Of a stretch of DNA of 64,000 nt, positions 9,213 through 18,956 are shown piece after piece. The stretch spans positions 3,472,001 through 3,536,000 of the forward strand of contig NZ_QUOV01000001.1 in NCBI RefSeq assembly GCF_003390395.1, in the 5' to 3' direction. Made by a program: the position numbers and the translations under genes. Numbering within the stretch: the stretch's first letter is position 1; each line of letters starts with the position of its first letter. The notes under the pieces were generated by a model. It saw only the letters and a program-made list of their open reading frames with translations. It was not told where the DNA came from and ran no database searches. This stretch comes from Thalassotalea euphylliae. Lineage in GTDB: Bacteria > Pseudomonadota > Gammaproteobacteria > Enterobacterales > Alteromonadaceae.

Positions 9213-10646
9213 TTACTTTTTCTTTTTAACTGCTTTGGCATTTGGTAAGTCAGTAATTGAACCTTCAAATACTTCTGCCGCTAAACCGATAGACTCGTTT
9301 AGTGTTGGGTGAGCGTGAATGGTTAATGCAACATCTTCTGCATCAGCGCCCATTTCAACCGCTAAACAGATTTCACCTAACATTTCACCAGCGTTGATAC
9401 CAACAATCGCACCACCAAGTACGCGGCCTGATTCTTTTTCAAAAATCAGCTTGGTTTTACCTTCTGTGCGTGCTGACGCAATAGCACGGCCTGATGCTGC
9501 CCACGGGAAGTTAGCAACCTCAATGTTTAAGCCTTGCTCTTTCGCTTCACCTTCAGTCACACCTACCCATGCAATTTCTGGATCTGTGTAAGCAATTGAA
9601 GGAATACAACGTGGTTCAAATACGTGCTTCTTACCAGCAATAACTTCCGCAGCAACGTGTGCTTCGTGAACCGCTTTGTGCGCAAGCATTGGTTGACCAA
9701 CAACATCACCAATCGCAAAAATGTTGCTCACGTTAGTGCGAAGCTCGTTTGATACATTGATAAAGCCACGCTCATCAACATTAACACCAGCTTGATCAGC
9801 TGCAACTAAGTGACCGTTTGGCTTACGACCAACAGCAACTAAGATCTTGTCGTAACGCACTTGGCCTTCTGGTGCGTTTTTACCTTCAAACGTTACGTAT
9901 AAACCGTCGTCTTTTGCTTCAACCGCAGTCACTTTGGTTGAAAGCATAATGTCTTTGAAACGCTTTTTGTTGTGCTTGGTGTAGATTTTCACCATGTCAG
10001 TATCAGCAGCTGGTACTAGCTGGTCAGCAAATTCAACAACCGATACATTAGCGCCTAATGAGCTGTAAACAGTACCCATTTCTAGGCCGATAATACCGCC
10101 ACCTAGTACTAACATTTCTTCTGGAATATCTTTAAGCTCTAACGCACCTGTAGAGTCGATAACACGTGGGTCATCATTTGGGATGAATGGTAGGTCAACC
10201 ACTGAAGAGCCACAGGCAATAATCGCGTTGTCGAACGAAATCGTTTTCGTACCTTCTTCTGTTTCAACTGCGATAGTTTTATCAGAAGTGAATTTACCGT
10301 AACCGTAAACAGTCGTTACTTTACGTTGCTTAGCCATACCGCCTAAGCCGCCAGTTAACTGTGCAACTACGCTGTCTTTCCAGCTACGGATTTTGTCTAA
10401 ATCAATTTCCGGCTTACCAAAGCTCACACCGTGAGAAGCCATATCAGCCGCATCGTCAATAACTTTAGCAACGTGAAGTAGTGCTTTAGATGGGATACAA
10501 CCAACGTTTAAACAAACGCCACCTAATGTTTTACGGCTTTCGACTAATACTACGTCTAAACCTAAGTCCGCTGCACGGAACGCGGCTGAGTAGCCACCAG
10601 GTCCGGCACCTAAAACTACTACCTGAGTTTTAATTTCGTTGCTCAT
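9213..10646 (-). CDS. lpd: dihydrolipoyl dehydrogenase (E3)
   Basis: FAD-dependent flavoenzyme of 477 residues that reoxidises dihydrolipoyl groups of the pyruvate (and usually 2-oxoglutarate) dehydrogenase complex, passing electrons to NAD+. Visible are the FAD-binding GAGPGGY (residues 14-20), the redox-active pair C45 and C50 in GGVCLNVGCIPSK, the NAD-binding GGGIIGLEMG and the C-terminal HAHPTLNE with the catalytic His. Length matches E. coli Lpd (474). It follows aceF after 184 bp containing an attenuator-like hairpin, so it may also have its own promoter, as in E. coli. The C-terminus ends in a lysine run. Confidence 0.97.
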   Translation of the reverse strand: MSNEIKTQVVVLGAGPGGYSAAFRAADLGLDVVLVESRKTLGGVCLNVGCIPSKALLHVAKVIDDAADMASHGVSFGKPEIDLDKIRSWKDSVVAQLTGGLGGMAKQRKVTTVYGYGKFTSDKTIAVETEEGTKTISFDNAIIACGSSVVDLPFIPNDDPRVIDSTGALELKDIPEEMLVLGGGIIGLEMGTVYSSLGANVSVVEFADQLVPAADTDMVKIYTKHNKKRFKDIMLSTKVTAVEAKDDGLYVTFEGKNAPEGQVRYDKILVAVGRKPNGHLVAADQAGVNVDERGFINVSNELRTNVSNIFAIGDVVGQPMLAHKAVHEAHVAAEVIAGKKHVFEPRCIPSIAYTDPEIAWVGVTEGEAKEQGLNIEVANFPWAASGRAIASARTEGKTKLIFEKESGRVLGGAIVGINAGEMLGEICLAVEMGADAEDVALTIHAHPTLNESIGLAAEVFEGSITDLPNAKAVKKKK

Positions 10647-10796
10647 GCTAACCTCAAAGTTATGTTTGGTTGACTAACGACATTTTTAGCTTAGTTATTT
10701 GCCTGTCGTTAATGAAATTCTTGCAATTTATGACGCGAAGTTTACTGAAAATATAGGCACTTCGCTATCAATTAATCAATATCTTAGCAAAATAAT

Positions 10797-10818
10797 AAGA
10801 GCCTCTAATGAGGCTCTT
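10797..10818 (-). terminator. Hairpin between aceF and lpd (possible attenuator/terminator)
   Basis: AAGAGCCTC and GAGGCTCTT form a perfect 9-bp stem around a 4-base loop, 13 bases after the aceF stop codon. On the minus strand the following sequence (ATTATTTTGC) is only moderately T-rich, so partial termination with read-through into lpd is plausible. Confidence 0.65.
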
Positions 10819-10830
10819 AAATCAATGTGC

Positions 10831-12513
10831 TTACAGCACTAATTTGCGAATGTCTGACATTACCGACGACAACTGCACAGCAAAGCGTGCAGCCACCGCG
10901 CCATCAATCACACGATGGTCGTATGATAGCGATAATGGCAACATTAAGCGTGGGATAAACTCTTTGCCATTCCACTTCGGTTTCATCTCAGATTTCGAAA
11001 CACCTAGAATAGCAACATCTGGTGCGTTAACAATTGGTGTAAACGCTGTACCGCCGATACCACCTAAGCTCGAAATCGTGAAACAGCTGCCCTGCATATC
11101 GGCCGCTTTAAGCTTGCCTTCACGTGCTTTAACACTAATTTCTAGTAGCTCTTTTGATAGCTCGTAAATGCCTTTTTTATCAACATCACGTACTACTGGT
11201 ACCACTAAGCCATTTGGTGTATCAACCGCGACACCGATGTGGAAGTATTTCTTCATGATCAAGTGTTCACCGTCTTCACTCAAGCTTGAGTTGAATACCG
11301 GATATGCCGCTAAGGCATTGGCAACTGCTTTCATGATGAACACAAGCGGCGTGATCTTAAAGCCCATTTTCTGCTTTTCACAAATCACGTTTTGCTCTTT
11401 ACGGAAAGCTTCAACGTCTGTGATATCAGCTTCTTCAAACTGAGTCACGTGTGGAATAGTCACCCAGTTGCGGTGTAAGTTTGGACCAGAAATTTTCTGA
11501 ATGCGCGTTAACGCTACTTCTTCCACTTCACCAAACTTGCTGAAATCAACTTTAGGTTGCGCAATTACTTGCAAGCCACCTTCGCCTTTACCGACTGAAC
11601 TGCCAGCGTTAGCTTTCGGGCGAGATAACTCATATTTCACGTAAGACTGTACGTCTTCTTTTAAAATACGACCTTTGCGACCAGTCCCTTTAACAAGTGT
11701 TAAATCAATACCAAATTCACGTGCTAAACGGCGAATTGACGGTGAAGTATAAACTTTACCTGTTGATTTAAAGTCGCCTGCATGCGGATGATGTGGCACT
11801 GGTGCAGCTTTTGGCGCAGCTGCTGGCTTTTCAGCAACAGGCGCTGGTGCTGGCTCGGCTTTTGGCTCTGCAGCTGGCTGAGAAATAGCAGCAGGTGCGC
11901 CGCTATTGGTTTCTAGCTTAATCACCAGTGAACCTTGGCCTACTTTGTCGCCAGTGCTGACCAACACTTCTTTAACAATACCCGCTTCTGGTGAAGGCAC
12001 ATCCATCGTGGCTTTATCAGTTTCAAGTGTGATCAGACCATCTTCTGCTGCAACTTCGTCACCCACGGAGATAAGTACGTCAATCACATCGACTTCACCG
12101 TCTTGGCCAATATCAGGTACAGCAACATCAATCACTTCGCTACCACCAGTTGCGGGGGCTGCCGCTTCGGCTTGAGGCGTTGTTGTTGGAAGCGTAGCTG
12201 CTTCAGTCTGCGCGGGAGACGCAGGAGCTTCTGCCGCAGCAGGCTCAGCGGCTGGCGCTTCAGTTGAAGCTTCGCCAGCAACTTTAATTTCGCCAATCAC
12301 ATCACCTTCTTTGATCTTGTCACCAACATTTACGGTTAGTGCGACAAGCTCACCTGCCATTGGCGCAGGAATATCCATTGATGCTTTGTCAGTTTCAACG
12401 GTCACAATACCGTCTTCAGCTTCCAGCGTATCGCCAACAGCGAAGCCAATTTCAATCACTTCAACTTCATCGCCACCAACATCAGGGACAAGAATTTTTT
12501 GAACGTCAGACAT
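10831..12513 (-). CDS. aceF: pyruvate dehydrogenase complex E2, dihydrolipoyl acetyltransferase
   Basis: The E2 core of the pyruvate dehydrogenase complex, 560 residues. It has two lipoyl domains with attachment lysines K43 (TDKASMD) and K167 (TDKATMD), separated by Ala/Pro-rich linkers. A peripheral subunit-binding domain follows at about 254-292 ([15 protein letters not shown]), then the catalytic domain ending in SYDHRVIDG with His533 and Asp537. E. coli AceF has three lipoyl domains (630 residues); having two is a normal variant. It lies 22 bases after aceE on the same strand, within the pdhR-aceE-aceF-lpd operon. Confidence 0.97.
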   Translation of the reverse strand: MSDVQKILVPDVGGDEVEVIEIGFAVGDTLEAEDGIVTVETDKASMDIPAPMAGELVALTVNVGDKIKEGDVIGEIKVAGEASTEAPAAEPAAAEAPASPAQTEAATLPTTTPQAEAAAPATGGSEVIDVAVPDIGQDGEVDVIDVLISVGDEVAAEDGLITLETDKATMDVPSPEAGIVKEVLVSTGDKVGQGSLVIKLETNSGAPAAISQPAAEPKAEPAPAPVAEKPAAAPKAAPVPHHPHAGDFKSTGKVYTSPSIRRLAREFGIDLTLVKGTGRKGRILKEDVQSYVKYELSRPKANAGSSVGKGEGGLQVIAQPKVDFSKFGEVEEVALTRIQKISGPNLHRNWVTIPHVTQFEEADITDVEAFRKEQNVICEKQKMGFKITPLVFIMKAVANALAAYPVFNSSLSEDGEHLIMKKYFHIGVAVDTPNGLVVPVVRDVDKKGIYELSKELLEISVKAREGKLKAADMQGSCFTISSLGGIGGTAFTPIVNAPDVAILGVSKSEMKPKWNGKEFIPRLMLPLSLSYDHRVIDGAVAARFAVQLSSVMSDIRKLVL

Positions 12514-12535
12514 AGTTGTTCTCCTCTATCCCCAA

Positions 12536-15214
12536 TTACGCGTAAAGTGGGTTGATCTTGTTAGTGTCAATGTTGAAGCGCTTGATTGCTTCAGTCACTA
12601 CACTGTGTTCAACTTCACCACGTTTTGCTAATTCGTGTAATGATGCTACCACGATGTAAGACGCATTTACTTCGAAGTGACGACGCAAGTTTGCGCGGCT
12701 GTCTGAACGACCAAAGCCATCAGTACCTAAACAGCGGTAGTCGGTGTCGATAAAGGCACGCACTTGATCTGAGTAGTTCTTCACATAGTCAGTTGCTGCA
12801 ATTGCAGGACCTGCATCTTTAGTGATCACTTGACCAATGTATGGCACTTGCTGCTCGGCTTCTGGGTTAAGCATGTTTTGGCGAACAACTTCTTGGCCTT
12901 CACGCGCTAGCTCATTGAATGAAGTTACCGAGTAAACATCACTTGAAACGCCGTAATCATTGGCAAGAATTTGTGCCGCTTCACGTACTTGCAACAAGAT
13001 AGTACCTGAGCCCATTAGCTGAACATTAGCCTTCGCCGACGCTGATTCAACACGCTCTAGTTGGTAAATACCTTTGATAATCTGCTCTTCAACATCTTTA
13101 TCTTCAGGCATTGCTGGGTGTTGGTAGTTTTCGTTCATTAATGTGATGTAGTAGAAAATGTTTTCATTTTCTTCGTACATACGGCGTAAACCTTCACGCA
13201 CAATCACCGCAACTTCGTAACCATAAGTTGGATCGTAAGTTAAACAGTTTGGAATAAGGTTCGCTTGCACATGTGAATGACCATCTTGGTGCTGTAAACC
13301 TTCACCATTTAGAGTTGTACGACCCGCAGTTGCCCCCAGTAAGAAACCACGTGCTTGGCTATCACCCGCTGCCCATGCTAAGTCACCTACACGTTGGAAA
13401 CCGAACATTGAGTAGTATATGTAGAACGGAATCGTCGTTGCATTACAGGTTGAGTAAGACGTACCTGACGCTACCCAAGAAGCCATTGCGCCAAGCTCGT
13501 TGATACCTTCTTGCAGTACCTGACCTTTCTTGTCTTCACGGTAGTAGGCCACTTGGTCAGCATCTTGTGGTACGTATTTTTGCCCTTCGTTTGCGTAAAT
13601 ACCCACTTGACGGAACAAACCTTCCATACCGAATGTACGTGCTTCATCAGGGATAATAGGTACGATGCGCTTACCAATTTTCTTATCTTTTAATAACGCA
13701 TTTAGCACGCGTACAAAGGTCATGGTTGATGACACTTCACGATCACCCGAGCCTTTAGTAATAGCATCAAACGCTTTTAACGATGGAATTTCTAGCTCTT
13801 CTTGGGCTTGCTCACGACGTGCAGGTAATGAACCACCAAGTGCTTCACGACGGGCGCGCATGTACTTCATTTCTGGGCTGTCTTCGTCAAAACGGAAGAA
13901 TGGTAAGTCTTCCAATTGGTCATCAGCGATAGGCATATTGAAACGATCGCGGTATTGCTTGATCGACTCGATATCCATCTTCTTCACGTTGTGAGCAACG
14001 TTTTGCGCTTCGCCTGATTGACCTAAACCAAAACCTTTAACCGTTTTCGCAAGAATTACGGTTGGGCGACCTTTAGTATTCATCGCGCGATCGTACGCCG
14101 CGTAAACTTTAACAGGGTCATGACCACCACGGTTTAAGCGCCATACGTCTTCATCAGACATATTCGCTACCATAGCAGCAGTTTCTGGGTACTTACCGAA
14201 CCAGTTTTCACGGGTGTACTTACCACCTTTGGCTTTACAGTTTTGGTATTCACCATCAACGGTTTCGTTCATCAACTGTAATAGCTTGCCTGATGTGTCG
14301 CGTGCAATAAGTGGATCCCAGTATGAACCCCAAATAACTTTAATTACTTCCCAACCAGCGCCGCGGAAAGTACCTTCAAGTTCTTGGATAATTTTACCAT
14401 TACCACGAACTGGGCCGTCTAAGCGCTGTAAGTTACAGTTAACAATGAAACATAGGTTGTCCAAGCTTTCACGTGCAGCTAGGCCGATAGCACCTAATGA
14501 TTCTGGTTCATCACACTCACCGTCACCAAGGAAACAGTATACACGCTGACCAGAGCAGTCTTTAATGCCACGATCCGTTAAGTATTTAAGGAAACGTGCA
14601 GTGTAAATCGCTTGCAGTGGACCTAAGCCCATAGATACGGTTGGGAACTGCCAGAAATCCTGCATTAAGTGCGGGTGTGGGTAAGATGATAAACCGTTAC
14701 CATCCACTTCCTGACGGAAGTTATTCATTTGCTCTTCAGTTAAACGACCTTCAAGGAAGGCACGACCGTAAATACCCGGTGAAATATGACCTTGGGCAAA
14801 AATAAAGTCGCCACCATTTTCAGGGCCCGCGGCTTTGAAGAAGTGGTTGAAACCAACATCGTAAAGCATCGCACTTGAAGCGAATGAACCGATATGGCCA
14901 CCAAGCTCTAAGTCTTTTTTCGAGGCACGCAATACTAGTGCCATAGCGTTCCAGCGAATTGCCGCACGAATACGAGATTCAAGCGTTAAGTCAGCTGGCA
15001 TATTTGGCTCTTGGCCGGGCGCAATGGTGTTAACGTATGCCGTTGTTGCATCAAAAGGAAGATGCGTACCACCACGACGGGCACGGTCAATCAGTTTTTC
15101 TAAGATGAAATGAGCACGCTCTGGACCTTCATTATCCAAAACGGCTTCTAACGACTCTAACCATTCTTGTGTTTCGGCTGAATCAACATCAAAGTGATTT
15201 GGGAGCTCAGACAT
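12536..15214 (-). CDS. aceE: pyruvate dehydrogenase E1 component (homodimeric)
   Basis: Thiamine-diphosphate-dependent E1 of 892 residues (E. coli AceE is 887). It decarboxylates pyruvate and reductively acetylates the E2 lipoyl groups. The ThDP/Mg motif begins GDGECDEPES and ends with NCNLQRLDG. The N-terminal E2-binding region (ETQEWLESLEAVL) and the conserved ARRGG-x-HLPF segment are intact. The single long chain marks the gammaproteobacterial homodimeric form, not alpha-beta E1. It follows pdhR by 158 bp and precedes aceF by 22 bp. Confidence 0.97.
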   Translation of the reverse strand: MSELPNHFDVDSAETQEWLESLEAVLDNEGPERAHFILEKLIDRARRGGTHLPFDATTAYVNTIAPGQEPNMPADLTLESRIRAAIRWNAMALVLRASKKDLELGGHIGSFASSAMLYDVGFNHFFKAAGPENGGDFIFAQGHISPGIYGRAFLEGRLTEEQMNNFRQEVDGNGLSSYPHPHLMQDFWQFPTVSMGLGPLQAIYTARFLKYLTDRGIKDCSGQRVYCFLGDGECDEPESLGAIGLAARESLDNLCFIVNCNLQRLDGPVRGNGKIIQELEGTFRGAGWEVIKVIWGSYWDPLIARDTSGKLLQLMNETVDGEYQNCKAKGGKYTRENWFGKYPETAAMVANMSDEDVWRLNRGGHDPVKVYAAYDRAMNTKGRPTVILAKTVKGFGLGQSGEAQNVAHNVKKMDIESIKQYRDRFNMPIADDQLEDLPFFRFDEDSPEMKYMRARREALGGSLPARREQAQEELEIPSLKAFDAITKGSGDREVSSTMTFVRVLNALLKDKKIGKRIVPIIPDEARTFGMEGLFRQVGIYANEGQKYVPQDADQVAYYREDKKGQVLQEGINELGAMASWVASGTSYSTCNATTIPFYIYYSMFGFQRVGDLAWAAGDSQARGFLLGATAGRTTLNGEGLQHQDGHSHVQANLIPNCLTYDPTYGYEVAVIVREGLRRMYEENENIFYYITLMNENYQHPAMPEDKDVEEQIIKGIYQLERVESASAKANVQLMGSGTILLQVREAAQILANDYGVSSDVYSVTSFNELAREGQEVVRQNMLNPEAEQQVPYIGQVITKDAGPAIAATDYVKNYSDQVRAFIDTDYRCLGTDGFGRSDSRANLRRHFEVNASYIVVASLHELAKRGEVEHSVVTEAIKRFNIDTNKINPLYA

Positions 15215-15372
15215 AATTTTACTTAGTCTCCATATTGTTATGGTATTAAACCTTTATAAAGATAGTTAAAAATTTACTATCCGCTTAACTTATTCTTTTG
15301 CTTGGCAAGTAACATTTACTCACCAGATAAAACTTTCTAAAACCTCTACTGGCTTTATCTTCTATTACCGCA

Positions 15373-16140
15373 CTAATAGCGCTGCATTCTGCGCATTGAA
15401 CGCTCCATACGACTGCGCTCTTGTGTTAGCTCTAATAAGACTTCTTCTATCAGCGCTAAGTGACGATGACTTGCTCCCCACGCTTTTTGTGGCTGACCGC
15501 TTAAAATGGCGTTCATCAGCTGGGTACGGTAGTCACTAATTTTCGAAAAAATATCAGGACGCTGGGCAAGTATTGTTAAGTTCTGTTCAATGTTATCGAT
15601 CAGTAACGTCGACATGCTGCGGGCAAGATGTAACATAATGGCGTTGTGTGACGCTGCACAAATGGCAATGTAAAAGTCAAAAACCGCTTCCGCTTCGGCG
15701 CGATAATTGTTTTCAATTTGCACATTACCAATGTTCTCATGCTTCAGCTTAATTTGCTCAAAGTCGGCTTCGGTACCACGCATCGCCGCATAGTAGGCAG
15801 ACATACCTTCAATGCCATAACGAAATTCCAACAAGTCGAATTGCGACTCATGGCTTTTCGACATTAGGTCAAATAAAGGATCTGACAGGCCGCTTAACAG
15901 GTTGTCAGTCACAAAAGTGCCACCACCTTGTTTACGTGTGACTAGCCCTTTGACCTCTAGCTTTTGAATCGCTTCACGCAATGATGGTCTTGAGACTTCG
16001 AATTGCGCAGCTAGCTCTCGCTCTGGTGGCAGTTTCTGTCCTGATTTCAAGCTGCCTTCAACAATCATTTGCTCCAGCTGTGCCAGAATGACATCAGATA
16101 ATTTAGGTTGCTTTGTCTTAACGCTTTTAATTGACACCAT
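15373..16140 (-). CDS. pdhR: pyruvate dehydrogenase complex repressor, GntR/FadR family
   Basis: A 255-residue GntR-family regulator. The winged helix-turn-helix is at about residues 16-80 (LPPERELAAQF, SRPSLREAIQKLE, KGLVTRKQGGGTFV), followed by an all-helical FCD effector domain. In E. coli PdhR represses its own operon and is released by pyruvate. Its position at the head of aceE-aceF-lpd and the PdhR-like operator 81 bp upstream of its start support the same role. The ATG at 16140 has only a distant GGAG, so translation initiation may be modest. Confidence 0.95.
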   Translation of the reverse strand: MVSIKSVKTKQPKLSDVILAQLEQMIVEGSLKSGQKLPPERELAAQFEVSRPSLREAIQKLEVKGLVTRKQGGGTFVTDNLLSGLSDPLFDLMSKSHESQFDLLEFRYGIEGMSAYYAAMRGTEADFEQIKLKHENIGNVQIENNYRAEAEAVFDFYIAICAASHNAIMLHLARSMSTLLIDNIEQNLTILAQRPDIFSKISDYRTQLMNAILSGQPQKAWGASHRHLALIEEVLLELTQERSRMERSMRRMQRY

Positions 16141-16220
16141 ACGTGAGTGTTAACTCCACCATTGCTTTTACTATGTTGCCATTTCACTAATAGCTATAAT
16201 TGGCAGCCGACAATTGGTAA

Positions 16221-16235
16221 ATTGGTCTTACCATT
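16221..16235. promoter_or_regulatory. Candidate PdhR operator upstream of pdhR
   Basis: ATTGGTCTTACCATT matches the known PdhR consensus (ATTGGT, three bases, ACCAAT) at all but one or two positions, 81 bp upstream of the pdhR start. A second ATTGGT half-site lies at 16213-16218 and an inverted ATTGGCAAT follows. This suggests autoregulation. Confidence 0.75.
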
Positions 16236-16684
16236 GGCAATTTACTCTAATAAAGTAGCAAAAATCGTGAACCCTGTAAAACAATTTAGCTGACAGCGAT
16301 CATTTTTCCAGCAAAAGAAAATACTAATTCTGTCAACAAAAATGGGCGCTATAACGGATTTCGAAGAAGTGGTCTGAACAGCAAACAAAATTCACACGGC
16401 AGTGCTTATTAGGCAAAGTTTATTTGTCCAACCAAATAATTGACGAGAACCAACTGAAGGCAAAAGAAGTTAAAACAAAGCCTTAGCATTTAAAGCTGAG
16501 AATAAACTGTCGGCTCAGCTTAGCGCTTAACTAGCATAACTAGATTTGCTAAGCGCAATAGATCATGAAAGAAATAGGAAAAAGCAAGCTCGCAGTTATT
16601 ACTTCACGATAGGAAGTAAATATCGACGAATCAGGCCAAAATAATTAACTTTAGCGAATACTAGCTAAGAAGAAATAAGCAGAA
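16236..16684. other. Non-coding gap between ampE and the pdhR operator
   Basis: About 450 bp without a convincing ORF, RNA gene or terminator. In E. coli aroP lies at this position between ampE and pdhR; here I see no remnant of it. The part near pdhR presumably contains the operon promoter. Confidence 0.5.
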
Positions 16685-17527
16685 CTAACTGATCACGCCG
16701 GAGAGGGTCAGAATTGCGATAACGGCAAACCACAATAAAACGTTACGTTTGGCTAACTTAACCAGTAAGCATGGTTCTGCAGTACAATCTTTATCATCAA
16801 CCATGATATCTTCTGCTTGCTGAGCAACATCAATGAGCACGCATTGAGGCGCCTTACTAAACTGAAAAAAGTTATCAATCCACACAGGAAATGCTTTAGA
16901 AAAGTGACCAACAATCATTAAACCAAATGACGCTAATCTTACTGGCAACCAGTCTGCGATAAATAATAGTTTACTATACACATCTGTGATGGCAGCGCTT
17001 TCTGGCTCTTGCTCGGTTAAACGATGCTGCTGCTCATCTAAGCTACAAAGTAAACGATAGAAAACAGCACCTGCTGCGCCAAACACCACAAAATACATCA
17101 TCACAGAAATATAGTAGCGATAGTTTAGCCACACGAGTGTTTGGCCAAAACCATGATCTGGCAGACTCTTGTCGCTGATCAACTGCTGATAATGCAAATC
17201 ACACGTGGTTAATTCACCTTTAAAAGCAGATTGTAGAAAACACTTGTAAGTGTCTCGCGTTTTTACGCAACCAAAACAAATTATAAGTATGGCAGTTGAA
17301 ACAACTAAATGGAGCAAGCCATCTTGAACAAATGATAACGCTAGGTAGGTGAGCGCAACTGGCACCGCCAGCAAAATAATAGGCAGCAAAACGCCAGTCA
17401 CTTTATTGTGAAAATCTTGCTTTTTCACCACTGACATATAATGGCCAAAGGCATAGTTAAACTGCCAAAACGGCGAAGATAAGCTTTTTTCTGCTGCTAA
17501 TGAGATAAGTAAACTGATCAGTCCCAT
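16685..17527 (-). CDS. ampE: AmpE-like inner membrane protein
   Basis: A 280-residue membrane protein with four or more hydrophobic segments (for example LLPIILLAVPVALTYLALSFV, then LVVSTAILIICFG, a central YYISVMMYFVVFGAAGAVFY, and the C-terminal VLLWFAVIAILTL). The position 60 bp downstream of ampD, the size (E. coli AmpE is 284) and the conserved motif near LVWLNYRYYISVMMYFV identify the AmpE family. AmpE has been proposed as a sensory or transport partner of AmpD, but its biochemical role is unsettled. Confidence 0.88.
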   Translation of the reverse strand: MGLISLLISLAAEKSLSSPFWQFNYAFGHYMSVVKKQDFHNKVTGVLLPIILLAVPVALTYLALSFVQDGLLHLVVSTAILIICFGCVKTRDTYKCFLQSAFKGELTTCDLHYQQLISDKSLPDHGFGQTLVWLNYRYYISVMMYFVVFGAAGAVFYRLLCSLDEQQHRLTEQEPESAAITDVYSKLLFIADWLPVRLASFGLMIVGHFSKAFPVWIDNFFQFSKAPQCVLIDVAQQAEDIMVDDKDCTAEPCLLVKLAKRNVLLWFAVIAILTLSGVIS

Positions 17528-17587
17528 AACCTTCTCGCTACCTTAAGTACCTTAAAGTTGTTTAACTATTTGAGTGCTATATAACTG

Positions 17588-18163
17588 CTAAATATGATTT
17601 GTGCTAGGTTGCTTGCAATTATTCAGCATGGAATTAAAGCGCTGCCAATCAAATGATTCACCCGGATCCGTTTTTCTCCCCGGCGCTATATCACAATGGC
17701 CAACAATATTATTATGACCAATAAGTGGATAAGATTCTTGTAATTTTTGCACTAAGCTGACCAGTTTTTGGTACTGAGAATCTGTGTAAGCTAGGCTATC
17801 TGTGCCTTCGAGTTCGATGCCAATAGAAAAGTCATTGCATCGCTCTCTGCCCTCAAAATTAGAAACGCCAGCATGCCAAGCCTTATCGTTAAATGATACA
17901 TATTGAATCACATGACCGTCGCGACGAATTAAACAATGGGCAGAAACCTGAAGTTGATAAATCTCTTCAAAGAATGGTTCAGCATTTTTATCTAATCTCC
18001 CCATAAACAGGTCAGTAATATACCCACCACCAAACTTACCCGGTGGCAGCGAAATATTATGAACAACTAGCAAGCTAATATCTTGTGTTGCCTCTCTCGG
18101 CGTAAAATGGGGTGACACTTGTTGCTCAGCTTCAACTAGCCAACCGTTTTTAATCGTAAACAT
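17588..18163 (-). CDS. ampD: 1,6-anhydro-N-acetylmuramyl-L-alanine amidase
   Basis: Cytosolic zinc amidase of 191 residues (amidase_2 / PGRP fold). It removes the stem peptide from anhydro-muropeptides during cell-wall recycling. Zinc ligands H35 (LVVHNIS), H156 and D166 (GHCDIAPGRKTDPG) and catalytic Glu117 (GIELEGTD) are all present, and there is no signal peptide, as expected for AmpD and unlike periplasmic AmiD. It is divergent from the retropepsin-like gene and followed by ampE. Confidence 0.96.
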   Translation of the reverse strand: MFTIKNGWLVEAEQQVSPHFTPREATQDISLLVVHNISLPPGKFGGGYITDLFMGRLDKNAEPFFEEIYQLQVSAHCLIRRDGHVIQYVSFNDKAWHAGVSNFEGRERCNDFSIGIELEGTDSLAYTDSQYQKLVSLVQKLQESYPLIGHNNIVGHCDIAPGRKTDPGESFDWQRFNSMLNNCKQPSTNHI

Positions 18164-18322
18164 GATTTCTTACAACTACTTGGTGCGAAAAAAAGTCAAA
18201 TACAGCCAAATGGCAAATATTTACGTATGATAATATCAATTAGTACTCATTTACTATCGATACGAATTAGCTTATTTAAAACTGTGGGTAAGGCTAGCGC
18301 TAATAGAATTGCTAGCGTTCAA

Positions 18323-18382
18323 TTGGCAACAGAGAAGTTGGCAGCAGAAAATTTGGCAACAAAGAAATTGGTAATGAAGAAA
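18323..18382 (+). repeat. Four 15-bp tandem repeats abutting a start codon
   Basis: Four successive 15-mers begin TTGGCAACAG, TTGGCAGCAG, TTGGCAACAA and TTGGTAATGA, and a fifth begins TTG at 18383, overlapping the GTG start at 18385. In the frame of the downstream gene they have no stop and would encode a (I/V/F)-G-(N/S)-x-x pentapeptide repeat. Confidence 0.8.
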
Positions 18383-18384
18383 TT

Positions 18385-18900
18385 GTGAAAGATAATCAAG
18401 AAACATCATTTGGCCGAGGTTTTATCTGGATTGCTTGGATTTTGGCAATAGGTATATTGATCTATGCCTTTCAAGGGGTTTTAGATAATCAATGGAACCC
18501 TAACCAGCGGCCAGACTCAAATCTGTCATCGCAAGGTAAAGCCAGCGTCACCCTAAAACAAAACCGAAGCGGCCATTATATTACGAGCGGCACAATTAAC
18601 GATGAGCCTGTTGTATTCCTACTAGACACAGGTGCGACACAAGTTTCAATACCGGCACGGGTTGCCGAACGTCTTGGTTTACAAGGTTATGGCAGTTACC
18701 CTGTGCAAACAGCCAATGGTGTGGTGCGAGTGTATCGTACAAAAATACAATCTTTATCCATTGGTAACCTTTATTTATACGATGTTGATGCCCATATTAA
18801 TCCAGGTATGCAAAGTGATGAAATTCTGTTAGGCATGAGCGCCTTAAAAAAGGTAGAATTTCGTCAAACTGGAAATCAGCTTGTATTAGAACAACGTTAG
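18385..18900 (+). CDS. membrane-anchored retropepsin-like aspartic protease (TIGR02281 type)
   Basis: A 171-residue protein with one N-terminal transmembrane helix (about residues 12-30) and a periplasmic retropepsin-like domain. The catalytic motif FLLDTGATQVSIP places the active Asp at residue 81, and the later ILLGMSAL is the second conserved family block (hydrophobic-hydrophobic-G). Such clan AA proteins are common next to nadC in marine gammaproteobacteria; they would act as dimers, and substrates are unknown. Start: GTG at 18385 with only a weak purine-rich stretch (GAAGAAA) upstream, which is itself part of 15-bp tandem repeats. It is 56 bp upstream of nadC. Confidence 0.85.
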   Translation: MKDNQETSFGRGFIWIAWILAIGILIYAFQGVLDNQWNPNQRPDSNLSSQGKASVTLKQNRSGHYITSGTINDEPVVFLLDTGATQVSIPARVAERLGLQGYGSYPVQTANGVVRVYRTKIQSLSIGNLYLYDVDAHINPGMQSDEILLGMSALKKVEFRQTGNQLVLEQR

Positions 18901-18956
18901 TTTCACCAACTTCCCCTGTTATTCACGAATTTAAAGAGATAAAGAGAAAAGCCCCA

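Noticed and set aside
10808..11167. Open frame of 119 codons opposite aceF
   Set aside because: Antisense shadow that begins within the aceF-lpd hairpin; no ribosome-binding site or family match.
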